A stretch of 6,299 nt of DNA, taken from assembly GCA_900549655.1 (NCBI GenBank), contig UROZ01000116.1:1-6299 (forward strand), read 5' to 3'. The DNA comes from an uncultured Collinsella sp. GTDB taxonomy: Bacteria > Actinomycetota > Coriobacteriia > Coriobacteriales > Coriobacteriaceae. A program made the translations under genes and the position numbers. Positions 1 through 6,089 of the stretch are shown here, one piece after another (within the stretch, counting starts at the first letter, position 1; each line of letters begins with the position of its first letter). A model generated the notes under the pieces. It made no database searches. It was not told where the DNA came from and worked only from the letters and a program-made list of their open reading frames with translations.

Positions 1-3
1 GCG

Positions 4-1287
4 TTAGCCCAAGACACCCGACAGGATCTCGATCAGGCTGTCCACGTCGGCTTCCTCGCAGACGAGCGGCGGCAAGAAACGCAGCGTATGGGCACCCGTA
101 GCGTTAATCACGACACCGGCGGCCAGCGCGCGGGCAACAATATCATGTGCGTCGCCCGCGGCATCATCCAAATCACAGCCGAGCATCAGGCCACGGCCAC
201 GCACCTCTACCACATGCGGAAGCTTAGCCAGCGCCTGCTCCATATAGGCACCCACCTTGGCAGCATGCTCGGCATAATCGCCACGCACAAGCGCGGAGAG
301 CGTCGCGGCACACGCCGCGATGGGCAAGCAGCTACCGCCAAAGGTCGAGCCATGGTCGCCCGGCTTAAACACGTCGGCAATCTCCTTCTTTGCCACGACG
401 GCACCCATGGGCACGCCGTCGGCAATGCCCTTGGCAAGGCTCATGATGTCGGGCTCCACGTCATAGGTTTGGAACGCAAATGGCTTGCCGGAGCGGAAGA
501 TGCCGCACTGGACCTCGTCGGCGATAAGCACGGCGCCCACTTCGTGTGCCAGGTCGCGCGCTGCCGCCATAAACTCCTCGGTCATAGGGTGCACGCCACT
601 CTCACCCTGGATCGGTTCGAGCATTACAGCGCATATTTCACTGCCCAGCTGCTTAAAGATCGCACGCAGTTCATCGACATCGTTGGGCGTGCAGGCCACA
701 AAGCCACCCGGCAGCGGGCGGAAGCTGTCCTGCAGCCAATCCTGCATGGTGGCGGCAATGGTCTCGAGCGTACGGCCGTGGAAGCCGCCGCGCATGCACA
801 CGATGGTGTTGCCGCCATTACCGGCACGCTTGGCGTACAGGCGCGCGAGCTTCATCGAGCCCTCGTTGGCCTCGGCGCCAGAGTTGGCAAAGAAGGTCTC
901 CCAAACCTGCTCATCCGCAGCCGGGGCACCAAGAGCAGCTGCCGTGGTCTCATCGCCGGCGGCAATGGCATCGGCAAGCACGCGCGCACCATCTACGTCG
1001 TCGTTAGCAAGCTTGGACAGCAGCGCCGCGACCTGTCCGCGCTGCTCGATGTAGAAGTAATTGGAGACATGCATGAGCTTTTTGGTCTGTGCCTCGAGCG
1101 CCGAGAGCACAGCCGGGTCGCCATGACCTAGGCTGCACACGCCGATGCCGGCAAGAAAGTCGAGGTACTCACGGCCATCGTCGCCGGTGAGCTTCATGCC
1201 GTGACCCTCGACAAACTCGACCGGAGAGCGGCCAAAGGTATGCATAACGTAATGGGATTCAAGCGATTGCTGAGCTGCAAGTGACAT
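4..1287 (-). CDS. argD: Acetylornithine aminotransferase (PLP-dependent, class III)
   Basis: This enzyme transfers an amino group from glutamate to N-acetylglutamate 5-semialdehyde, giving N2-acetylornithine in the cytoplasmic arginine pathway. It is a fold-type I, class III PLP aminotransferase. Visible landmarks are SGAEAN (about residues 136-141) and GGFHGR (167-172) for cofactor and substrate binding. IADEVQCG carries the PLP-nitrogen Asp (about 257), SLAKG the Schiff-base Lys (about 286), and GSTFGG lies at 313-318. At 427 residues it is longer than the usual 375-405. Most of the excess is an Ala/Asp-rich insertion at about 98-127, between the N-terminal region and the conserved WETFFANSGAEAN block. 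The ATG is preceded by AAAGG (1294-1298) at 6 nt. A small GC hairpin (1305-1318) lies just upstream in the 69-bp gap after argB. It is the last arg gene visible, and what follows is outside the window. Some ArgD enzymes also act on succinyldiaminopimelate; the context favours arginine. Confidence 0.96.
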   Translation of the reverse strand: MSLAAQQSLESHYVMHTFGRSPVEFVEGHGMKLTGDDGREYLDFLAGIGVCSLGHGDPAVLSALEAQTKKLMHVSNYFYIEQRGQVAALLSKLANDDVDGARVLADAIAAGDETTAAALGAPAADEQVWETFFANSGAEANEGSMKLARLYAKRAGNGGNTIVCMRGGFHGRTLETIAATMQDWLQDSFRPLPGGFVACTPNDVDELRAIFKQLGSEICAVMLEPIQGESGVHPMTEEFMAAARDLAHEVGAVLIADEVQCGIFRSGKPFAFQTYDVEPDIMSLAKGIADGVPMGAVVAKKEIADVFKPGDHGSTFGGSCLPIAACAATLSALVRGDYAEHAAKVGAYMEQALAKLPHVVEVRGRGLMLGCDLDDAAGDAHDIVARALAAGVVINATGAHTLRFLPPLVCEEADVDSLIEILSGVLG

Positions 1288-1356
1288 GGGATGCCTTTCG
1301 TTGGGCGCCAGACGGCGCGGGGCTATGGGTGCAGGAATGGGGCGGCTGCGGGTCAG

Positions 1357-2337
1357 CTAGACCGTCTGAAGCTTCTCGACCTCGTCAAGGTTCTCGGTCA
1401 GACGCGCAGCAAACGTCGAAAGCGGATGCGGATGCGTATCGAACTCGTAAGCCGTCTCGGTGGAATGGATCACGGTGCCGACGCCGGCATCGGTCAGCAG
1501 CTCCAGGAGCAGCGAATGCGGCGTGGTACCGTTAATGATGTGGGCACGAAATACGCCGCCGGCAAGCGCATCGACGGCCGCACGCAGCTTGGGAATCATG
1601 CCCTTATCGACCTCGCCACCGTAGAGCATCTCGTTAACCTCGTCGAGCGTTAGGTTAGAGATAAGCGAATCCTTATCGCTAAAGTCCTTGTACAGGCCAT
1701 CGACGTCGGTCAAAAAGATCGCCTTATGCGCGTGAAGCGCTGCCGCGACGGCACCGGCGGCGGTATCGGCATTGATGTTGAAGAAACCGCCGTCCTCCCC
1801 CGCCGCGACGGTAGCGATGACGGGGATGTACTCGCTATCGAGTAAGCGCTCGATATAGTCGGTGTTGACGTGCGTCACTTTGCCCACGCGACCGAGTTCG
1901 GGGTCGAGCGGCTCGGCGATGAGCGTGCCGGCATCGCTGCCCGACACGCCCACGGCCAGGTTGCCGTGGTGGTTGATGGCAGCAACCAGCTCCTGGTTAA
2001 CCTTGCCGCCCAGCACCTCGCGCACGATATCCATAGTCGCCGGCGTAGTCACGCGCTGGCCGTTCTTAAACTCGACGGGGATGTCATAGTGGCTGAGCGC
2101 CTCGTTGATAGCCTTGCCGCCGCCGTGCACGATGACGGGACGCATACCGATGATCTTGAGCAAAACGATGTCGCTCATCACGTCGCGGCGCAGCTGCTCA
2201 TCAACCATGGCGGCTCCGCCATATTTGATAACAACCGTCTTGCCGGTCAGGTTCTTAATCCACGGCAGCGCTTCGAACAGCAGCTGCGCGGTTGCTTCGT
2301 TGGATTCGCTCGAACGACAATCGCGTGCGAATTTCAT
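1357..2337 (-). CDS. argB: Acetylglutamate kinase
   Basis: This amino-acid kinase family enzyme phosphorylates N-acetylglutamate with ATP, usually the controlled step when ArgJ recycles acetyl groups. With the ATG at 2337 it has 326 residues. Key motifs are VVIKYGG (35-41, phosphate-binding Lys38), HGGGKAIN (71-78), NGQRVT (92-97), NINAD (187-191, substrate Asn and catalytic Asp), LTDVDGLY (209-216) and GMIPK (246-250, second catalytic Lys). An upstream in-frame TTG at 2397 would add 20 residues. I prefer the ATG because GAGG (2344-2347) sits 6 nt ahead of it and the protein then starts like other family members. About 34 residues precede the first motif, enough for the N-terminal helix seen in arginine-inhibited hexameric kinases; the sensitivity itself is inference. 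About 36 residues follow GTVI (287-290), a longer C-terminal tail than usual. It lies 81 bp after argJ. Confidence 0.96.
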   Translation of the reverse strand: MKFARDCRSSESNEATAQLLFEALPWIKNLTGKTVVIKYGGAAMVDEQLRRDVMSDIVLLKIIGMRPVIVHGGGKAINEALSHYDIPVEFKNGQRVTTPATMDIVREVLGGKVNQELVAAINHHGNLAVGVSGSDAGTLIAEPLDPELGRVGKVTHVNTDYIERLLDSEYIPVIATVAAGEDGGFFNINADTAAGAVAAALHAHKAIFLTDVDGLYKDFSDKDSLISNLTLDEVNEMLYGGEVDKGMIPKLRAAVDALAGGVFRAHIINGTTPHSLLLELLTDAGVGTVIHSTETAYEFDTHPHPLSTFAARLTENLDEVEKLQTV

Positions 2338-2418
2338 AATCTGCCTCGTCTTTCGTATCGTTATCGCGCCGTGCTCCGCTGTCGGCAATCGCGGCAAGAT
2401 GCGCAGCGTGCCTGGAAT

Positions 2419-3687
2419 CTAGGAACGGTAATCGCCGTTGATGGAGATATACTCATGCGTGAGGTCGCAGGTCCACACGGTCGTTGCCGCGTCGCCTGCG
2501 CCCAGGTCGGCCGAGATCACGATCTCGGGCGCCTCGAAACGTCGTAGAGCCTCGTCCTCGTCAAAGGGAACAGTCAGACCGTCGCGACAGACGGGCATGC
2601 CCATCATGTCGATGGAAACGTCTTCCTGATTAAACTTCACGCCGCACTTGCCAAGCGCCATGGCAACGCGGCCCCAGTTGCAGTCGTGGCCGGCGATGCA
2701 GGTCTTAACGAGCGGCGAGTTGGCAACGGCACGAGCGGCGATATCGGCCTCCTCGTCGTTCACGGCGCCGGTAACGTTGACCGTAACAAGCTTGGATGCG
2801 CCCTCGCCATCGGCGGCGATATTGCGCGCCAGGCTCTCGCACACCTCGTGCACGGCAAATGCCAACTCGTCGAAGGCATCGGAGCCCTCGACGATAGGCT
2901 CGGCATCTGCGGCAGCGGCGCCGGAGGCAAGCATGATGCAGGTGTCGTTGGTCGAGGTGTCGGAATCGACCGTTACCTTGTTAAAGGTCTGCTTGACGGT
3001 CGAGAGCAGCAGGGCATGAAGTGCCGCAGGCTCGACGGGGGCATCGGTGGTGATAACTGCGATCATGGTGGCCATGTTGGGCATGATCATGCCCGAGCCC
3101 TTGCACATTCCGCCTACCGTATAGACATTGCCCGCATGACCCGCAGCCTCACTGACGTAGGACACGGCGTACTCCTTGGAGTGCGTGTCGGTCGTCATAA
3201 TGGCACGGGCTGCATCGGCACCGCCATGGGCAGAGAGTGCCTCGTATGCGGACGGAACGGCGGTCTCAAACGTGTCAATCGGCAGAATCTGGCCAATCAC
3301 ACCCGTGGAGGCAACCAGGATCTGCTGGGGCTCGCAGCCGATGACCTGCGATGCGATGTTGCAGGTCTCGCGCGCGCAGGCAAGGCCGGTCTCGCCCGTG
3401 GCGGCGTTCGCGTTGCCGGAGTTGATTGAAACACCGGCGATGATACCGTAGCCCTTGTCGGCACCGCCCAGGTTGGCGCGGCTCACCTGCACGGGCGCCG
3501 CGCAAAAGCGGTTGGTCGTAAACACGCCGGCGCCGGGACAGGGTTTATCGGGCATGACGAGCGCATAGTCTAAGCGCTCGGGATTCTTCCGGAATCCCGC
3601 ATGGATGCCTGCGGCCTTAAAGCCGGCCGCTGCCGTAACGCCACCCTCGACGGCGCGAATCTTGATATCAATCAGGTCGGTATTCAT
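2419..3687 (-). CDS. argJ: Ornithine acetyltransferase / glutamate N-acetyltransferase
   Basis: ArgJ transfers the acetyl group from N-acetylornithine to glutamate, releasing ornithine and regenerating N-acetylglutamate. This closes the acetyl cycle. Many members are bifunctional and can also use acetyl-CoA; which type this is cannot be read from sequence. The protein (about 422 residues, normal length) has STGVIG (127-132), the TTDT region (165-168), and the self-cleavage site in KGSGMIMPNMATM. There the Thr (about 207) is both the autoproteolysis nucleophile and the catalytic N-terminus of the beta chain. It also has DTSTNDT (243-249), a GHDCNWGR variant of the usual GDxNWGR (about 333-340), and the conserved C-terminal end around WTCDLTHEY. 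The ATG at 3687 has AAGGAG (3699-3704) at a rather long 11 nt, inside the loop of a weak hairpin. A 134-bp spacer separates it from argC upstream. Confidence 0.97.
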   Translation of the reverse strand: MNTDLIDIKIRAVEGGVTAAAGFKAAGIHAGFRKNPERLDYALVMPDKPCPGAGVFTTNRFCAAPVQVSRANLGGADKGYGIIAGVSINSGNANAATGETGLACARETCNIASQVIGCEPQQILVASTGVIGQILPIDTFETAVPSAYEALSAHGGADAARAIMTTDTHSKEYAVSYVSEAAGHAGNVYTVGGMCKGSGMIMPNMATMIAVITTDAPVEPAALHALLLSTVKQTFNKVTVDSDTSTNDTCIMLASGAAAADAEPIVEGSDAFDELAFAVHEVCESLARNIAADGEGASKLVTVNVTGAVNDEEADIAARAVANSPLVKTCIAGHDCNWGRVAMALGKCGVKFNQEDVSIDMMGMPVCRDGLTVPFDEDEALRRFEAPEIVISADLGAGDAATTVWTCDLTHEYISINGDYRS

Positions 3688-3821
3688 CGTCTTTATGACT
3701 CCTTATGTCAAACAAAAAACGGACATCGGTTGGTGCGCCATGCCAGTCGCAATCATGAGACCAGCTTAAAAGTGGCGCCCCACTCGATGCCCGACTACCA
3801 AATCGTTAACAATCGAATGTG
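3688..3821 (-). other. argC-argJ intergenic spacer with weak hairpins
   Basis: This is the longest gap inside the arginine cluster. Reading in the gene direction there is a 5-bp hairpin AGTGG/CCACT with loop GGCG (3771-3784), running into TTT then AA. A second weak pairing GGCAT/ATGTC (3740-3744 with 3722-3726, one G-U pair) is followed 2 nt later by a run of six T (3714-3719). Neither resembles a strong intrinsic terminator, and the stems are short. The spacer could hold an attenuator, a processing site or nothing functional. I see no ARG box and no convincing promoter; a TTGACA-like hexamer close to argJ has no usable -10 before the gene. Confidence 0.4.
3696..3710 (-). promoter_or_regulatory. 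argJ ribosome binding site within a small hairpin
   Basis: On the gene strand the Shine-Dalgarno core AAGGA lies in the 7-nt loop of a 4-bp stem (TGAC/GTCA). The full AAGGAG is at 3699-3704, 11 nt before the ATG. The stem is weak by itself. It is recorded because argC has the same layout with a better stem. Confidence 0.5.
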
Positions 3822-4892
3822 CTACACCGGGCACGCCACTGTGGGCAAGCCTCGTCGCTCGTCAAAGCCAAAGACGATATTGGCGCACTGGACTGCTTGG
3901 CCCGCAGCGCCCTTGCACAAATTGTCGATGGCGCCCGTCGCCACCAGCACGCCCGCGCGCTTGTTGAACGCAAGGCCAATCTGGGCGGCGTTGGTGCCGA
4001 CGACCGAAGCCGTCTTGGGCTGCTGGCCGGCATCGAGCACGCGCACAAAGGTGCGTCCAGCGTAGAACTGCTTGTAATAGTCGACAACGCCCTCAAGGAT
4101 CAAGGTATCGATAGCCTGCGGCGCAAGCGGCATCGTTACCGTAGAGAGTAGACCGCGCTTGAGGGGTGCCAGGTGCGGGGTAAAGACGACGCGATCTGTT
4201 AGACCAAGGATTTGCTCGATTTCGGGCGTGTGACGATGCTTGCCCACGCCGTAGGCCTCCAAATTCTCGTCGGCGCTGCAAAAATGCGTACGAGCGTTGC
4301 AGGACTTGCCGGCACCCGTCACACCGCTGATGGCATCGACAATCACGGGACCGTTCTCGGCCACCCAGCCCGCACGCACGGCAGGAGCGGCAGCAAGGCT
4401 CGTTGCGGTGGGATAGCAGCCGGCGCAGGCGACCAGCACGGGTTTGCCGTCGGCATGATCGGATGCAGCGGTCTCCAAATCCTGGGAGAACAGCTCGGGC
4501 AGACCGAAGGCGCGGGTCTTGAGCAACTCGGGGCTCGTGTGCTCGGCGGCATACCAGGCCTCAAAGGTGGCCGGATCGCTCAGGCGATAGTCGGCCGAGA
4601 GGTCAATGCAGGAGACTCCCGCGGCAAGCAGGGCGGGCACCTGAGCCATGGCAGCCGTGTGCGGCACGGCCAAAAATACCACGTCACAGTTCTTGAGCTC
4701 GGGGGCATCATGCGTCGTGAAGACAAGATCGCTTACGCCGGTGAAGCTCGGGTACACCGCAGACAACGGCTGGCCGGCATCGGCGTTGGACGTAATGGCG
4801 ACAAGTTCAAACTCGGGATGACCGAGCACGAGGCGAATGAGCTCGGCTCCGGCATATCCAGCCGCGCCGACGATTCCAACCTTCAAAGACAT
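3822..4892 (-). CDS. argC: N-acetyl-gamma-glutamyl-phosphate reductase
   Basis: ArgC reduces N-acetylglutamyl 5-phosphate to N-acetylglutamate 5-semialdehyde with NADPH. The 356-residue length is normal for the family. An N-terminal Rossmann fold begins with GIVGAAGYAG (6-15, dinucleotide-binding loop). The catalytic Cys is at 159 in AGCYPT (157-162), SGVTGAGK lies at 189-196, GKHRHTPEIEQ at 217-227 carries the likely acid-base His, and KGAAGQAVQ at 327-335 closes the cofactor site. The residues before the active Cys read VACAGC where the family usually has a Pro next to the Gly (NPGC or VPGC), a departure from the standard signature. The ATG at 4892 is preceded by AAGGAG (4899-4904) at 6 nt. 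It is the first gene of the arginine cluster and lies directly behind a double ARG box, so arginine/ArgR repression is expected. Confidence 0.97.
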   Translation of the reverse strand: MSLKVGIVGAAGYAGAELIRLVLGHPEFELVAITSNADAGQPLSAVYPSFTGVSDLVFTTHDAPELKNCDVVFLAVPHTAAMAQVPALLAAGVSCIDLSADYRLSDPATFEAWYAAEHTSPELLKTRAFGLPELFSQDLETAASDHADGKPVLVACAGCYPTATSLAAAPAVRAGWVAENGPVIVDAISGVTGAGKSCNARTHFCSADENLEAYGVGKHRHTPEIEQILGLTDRVVFTPHLAPLKRGLLSTVTMPLAPQAIDTLILEGVVDYYKQFYAGRTFVRVLDAGQQPKTASVVGTNAAQIGLAFNKRAGVLVATGAIDNLCKGAAGQAVQCANIVFGFDERRGLPTVACPV

Positions 4893-4894
4893 AT

Positions 4895-4909
4895 CAGACT
4901 CCTTGTCTG
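4895..4909 (-). promoter_or_regulatory. argC ribosome binding site in hairpin loop
   Basis: On the gene strand CAGAC/GTCTG forms a perfect 5-bp stem whose 5-nt loop is AAGGA, the Shine-Dalgarno core. The full AAGGAG (4899-4904) is 6 nt before the ATG at 4892. The hairpin could present the site or modulate access to it. The pairing is seen directly; any regulatory role is inference. Confidence 0.6.
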
Positions 4910-4961
4910 CGATTTATGCACCGATGCGCATTTCGCAGCGGTCGTTATGAAGTGGGTTGAA

Positions 4962-4970
4962 ACTTTAGCA
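4962..4970 (-). promoter_or_regulatory. Candidate extended -10 element for argC
   Basis: On the gene strand TGC-TAAAGT resembles an extended -10 (TGn plus a TATAAT-like hexamer, 4 of 6). Transcription would begin near 4955, about 60 nt before argC. No good -35 is found 16-18 bp upstream, where the sequence overlaps the proximal ARG box. That arrangement would suit repression by ArgR. This is a tentative call and other starts are possible. Confidence 0.35.
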
Positions 4971-4976
4971 CCAAAA

Positions 4977-5015
4977 GATGCATGAATACGTAAATGGCTT
5001 GCATATTCATGCATT
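4977..5015. promoter_or_regulatory. Double ARG box (ArgR operator)
   Basis: A perfect 11-bp inverted repeat, ATGCATGAATA (4978-4988) and TATTCATGCAT (5004-5014), is separated by 15 bp. It resolves into two 18-bp ARG boxes, 4977-4994 and 4998-5015, with the typical 3-bp gap. The distal box, TGCAT-ATTC-ATGCA, matches the TGNATNNNNATNCA core completely. The proximal box keeps one good half (TGCAT) and a weaker second half (ACGTA). Centres are 21 bp apart, two helical turns, as expected for one ArgR hexamer. The operator lies about 85 bp before argC and is well placed to repress the arg genes when arginine is plentiful. Confidence 0.85.
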
Positions 5016-5057
5016 GAAACATTCCCGACACATTCGCTTGAAGGAATTGACAAATGG

Positions 5058-5114
5058 AGCGGGCCCCATATTACCCAGTGCACCTTACGGTGACGTTGCA
5101 ATGTGGGGCCCGCT
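5058..5114 (-). terminator. Long GC-rich stem-loop, possible terminator or structured RNA
   Basis: Arms AGCGGGCCCCA (5058-5068) and TGGGGCCCGCT (5104-5114) are perfectly complementary over 11 bp. Read on the minus strand, the helix continues after one mismatch with 5 more pairs (5098-5102 with 5070-5074, one G-U). An internal loop follows, then a 4-bp apical stem CACC/GGTG capped by GTAA, a GNRA-type tetraloop (5081-5092). It starts 43 nt past the stop codon of the upstream flavoprotein-like gene and lies upstream of the ARG boxes, so separating the two transcription units is the simplest role. No T-run follows on either strand (CTCCATTTGTC on the minus strand), so it is not a classical intrinsic terminator. 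Confidence 0.5.
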
Positions 5115-5157
5115 ATATGCGAGAATTTGAATTGTCGAAGCTTGCTGAGAGACTCGT

Positions 5158-5568
5158 TTAGAGCTCGACCGGCACCCATTCGTCGTGATTGCAGATAAAG
5201 GCCTCGGGTTCCTCCACGCTAAAGAAGACGAGCGTGGGGTCGTTAGGCCCCTCATAGTGCTCGCTCAAGCGCTCAAGATGTTTCCATCCAGCCTCGCGCA
5301 TATCGGGAGCGGCCTGGTCATCCAGACCCGCATGCCCGCGCAAGATGAGCCAGCCATGGCCCGGCCACCAACTCGTGGCCTCAAAGCGCTGATTTTGCAG
5401 CAGCTCTTGCCACACGTCTTTGGTGCGCGCCGTCACAAACCACAGCTTACCGTCCTGAATCTGTGCAAACGAGAACGGACGTACATGTGGCTGCCCGTCC
5501 ACGCTCGTCGCCAAGTACCACGCCGGCACCGACGTCAGATACTCCAAAACCGTATTCAATCCGTCCAC
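5158..5568 (-). CDS. Pyridoxamine 5'-phosphate oxidase-like (split-barrel flavin-binding) protein, copy 1
   Basis: This is a small cytoplasmic protein of 136 residues with the split beta-barrel pattern of the PNPOx-like family, resembling the uncharacterised COG5015-type group. Features are PAWYLAT (15-21), VRPFSFA (29-35), DGKLWFVT (39-46) and TKDVWQEL (49-56), the stretch that normally contacts the flavin phosphate and isoalloxazine. A strand around HGWLILRGHA (71-80) follows, then a C-terminal Glu-rich tail. It is too short for true PdxH and lacks a recognisable pyridoxal phosphate site, so substrate and cofactor (FMN, F420 or haem in relatives) are unknown. The start is GTG at 5568, preceded by a strong AGGAGG (5573-5578) at 4 nt. 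It lies 44 bp after a close paralogue and probably shares its transcript. Confidence 0.85.
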   Translation of the reverse strand: MDGLNTVLEYLTSVPAWYLATSVDGQPHVRPFSFAQIQDGKLWFVTARTKDVWQELLQNQRFEATSWWPGHGWLILRGHAGLDDQAAPDMREAGWKHLERLSEHYEGPNDPTLVFFSVEEPEAFICNHDEWVPVEL

Positions 5569-5612
5569 GTTTCCTCCTGTACTAGCCAGTTTGAGAGCCT
5601 GGTTTGTGTGAG

Positions 5613-6059
5613 CTAGAGCTCCAGGCGCTCCTCGCTGCCGTCGATATCACAGAAGCGGGCGACGATATTGCGGACCGAGAAAAACGCAAGGCGGCCGTCG
5701 TTGGCACTATCGTGTTGCTCGCCAATGCCCACCATGTGCTTAAAACCCGCTTGACGCACCTTGTCGCTCGTAGCTGCGTCGTCCTCAAGTGCGGCTTCGC
5801 CGGTCAACACGATCCAACATTCCCCCGGCTTCCAGCCCGATACTTCAAACTTGGGATTCGCACTCAGCTCCGCCCACACATCCTTATCGCGCGACGTGCA
5901 AAACCACAACTTACCGTCATCGACCATGGCAAACGAAAACGGTCTCACGCGGGGCTGATGTCCGTCGGCCACATCGGTCGTGGCCAGATACCACGCCGGA
6001 ATGCGCCTGAGATACGAACAGGCGCGCTCAAGCTGAGCCGTGCGGTCGTTGTCGGTCAT
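5613..6059 (-). CDS. Pyridoxamine 5'-phosphate oxidase-like (split-barrel flavin-binding) protein, copy 2
   Basis: This 148-residue protein is the upstream paralogue of the gene at 5158-5568. Shared blocks in the same order are PAWYLAT (21-27), RVRPFSFA (37-44), DDGKLWFCT (47-55), KDVWAEL (59-65) and an FFSV strand (127-130). They identify a PNPOx-like split-barrel fold that probably binds a flavin. It differs by a longer N-terminus (about six extra residues), an inserted VADGH before the RVRPFSF strand, and a different C-terminus. The ATG at 6059 has AAAGGGG about 5 nt upstream. The gene follows the ECF transporter gene by 30 bp, so co-transcription is plausible. No substrate can be inferred, and no signal peptide or membrane segment is present. 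Confidence 0.85.
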   Translation of the reverse strand: MTDNDRTAQLERACSYLRRIPAWYLATTDVADGHQPRVRPFSFAMVDDGKLWFCTSRDKDVWAELSANPKFEVSGWKPGECWIVLTGEAALEDDAATSDKVRQAGFKHMVGIGEQHDSANDGRLAFFSVRNIVARFCDIDGSEERLEL

Positions 6060-6089
6060 AGGGACCCCTTTCTTGCGCTCGAATCGCGC

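Noticed and set aside
88..1131. Long plus-strand open frame of 347 codons opposite argD
   Set aside because: It is antisense to a clear ArgD with all catalytic motifs. Its product is His/Arg/Gly-rich with no recognisable domain, typical of a shadow frame in GC-rich DNA.
1870..2547. Plus-strand frame opposite argB and the end of argJ
   Set aside because: It spans two real genes and the gap between them on the other strand and has no family resemblance.
2686..3429. Plus-strand frame of 247 codons opposite argJ
   Set aside because: It is antisense to conserved ArgJ blocks, and its composition is that of a shadow frame.
3709..3714. TTGACA on the minus strand just before argJ, as a -35 box
   Set aside because: Any -10 at normal spacing would fall on the argJ start codon, so it cannot serve a normal transcript of this gene.
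4212..4985. Plus-strand frame opposite argC extending into the ARG box
   Set aside because: It overlaps the conserved argC coding sequence and the operator and has no recognisable domain.
5047..5074. Plus-strand promoter: perfect TTGACA (5047-5052) with TATTAC 16 bp downstream
   Set aside because: The -10 is poor and lies inside the stem-loop, and the transcript would only run antisense to the two flavoprotein-like genes. A chance match is likely.
5016..5157. T-box or other amino-acid riboswitch before argC
   Set aside because: No T-box consensus (AAGGGTGGNACCGCG-like) or other known riboswitch core is visible, and the stem-loop lies upstream of the likely operator and promoter.
4883..5179. 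Minus-strand 98-codon frame across the 5158-5568 gene end, the stem-loop, the ARG boxes and the argC start
   Set aside because: It runs through the structured and regulatory elements, overlaps both neighbouring genes out of frame and resembles no known protein.
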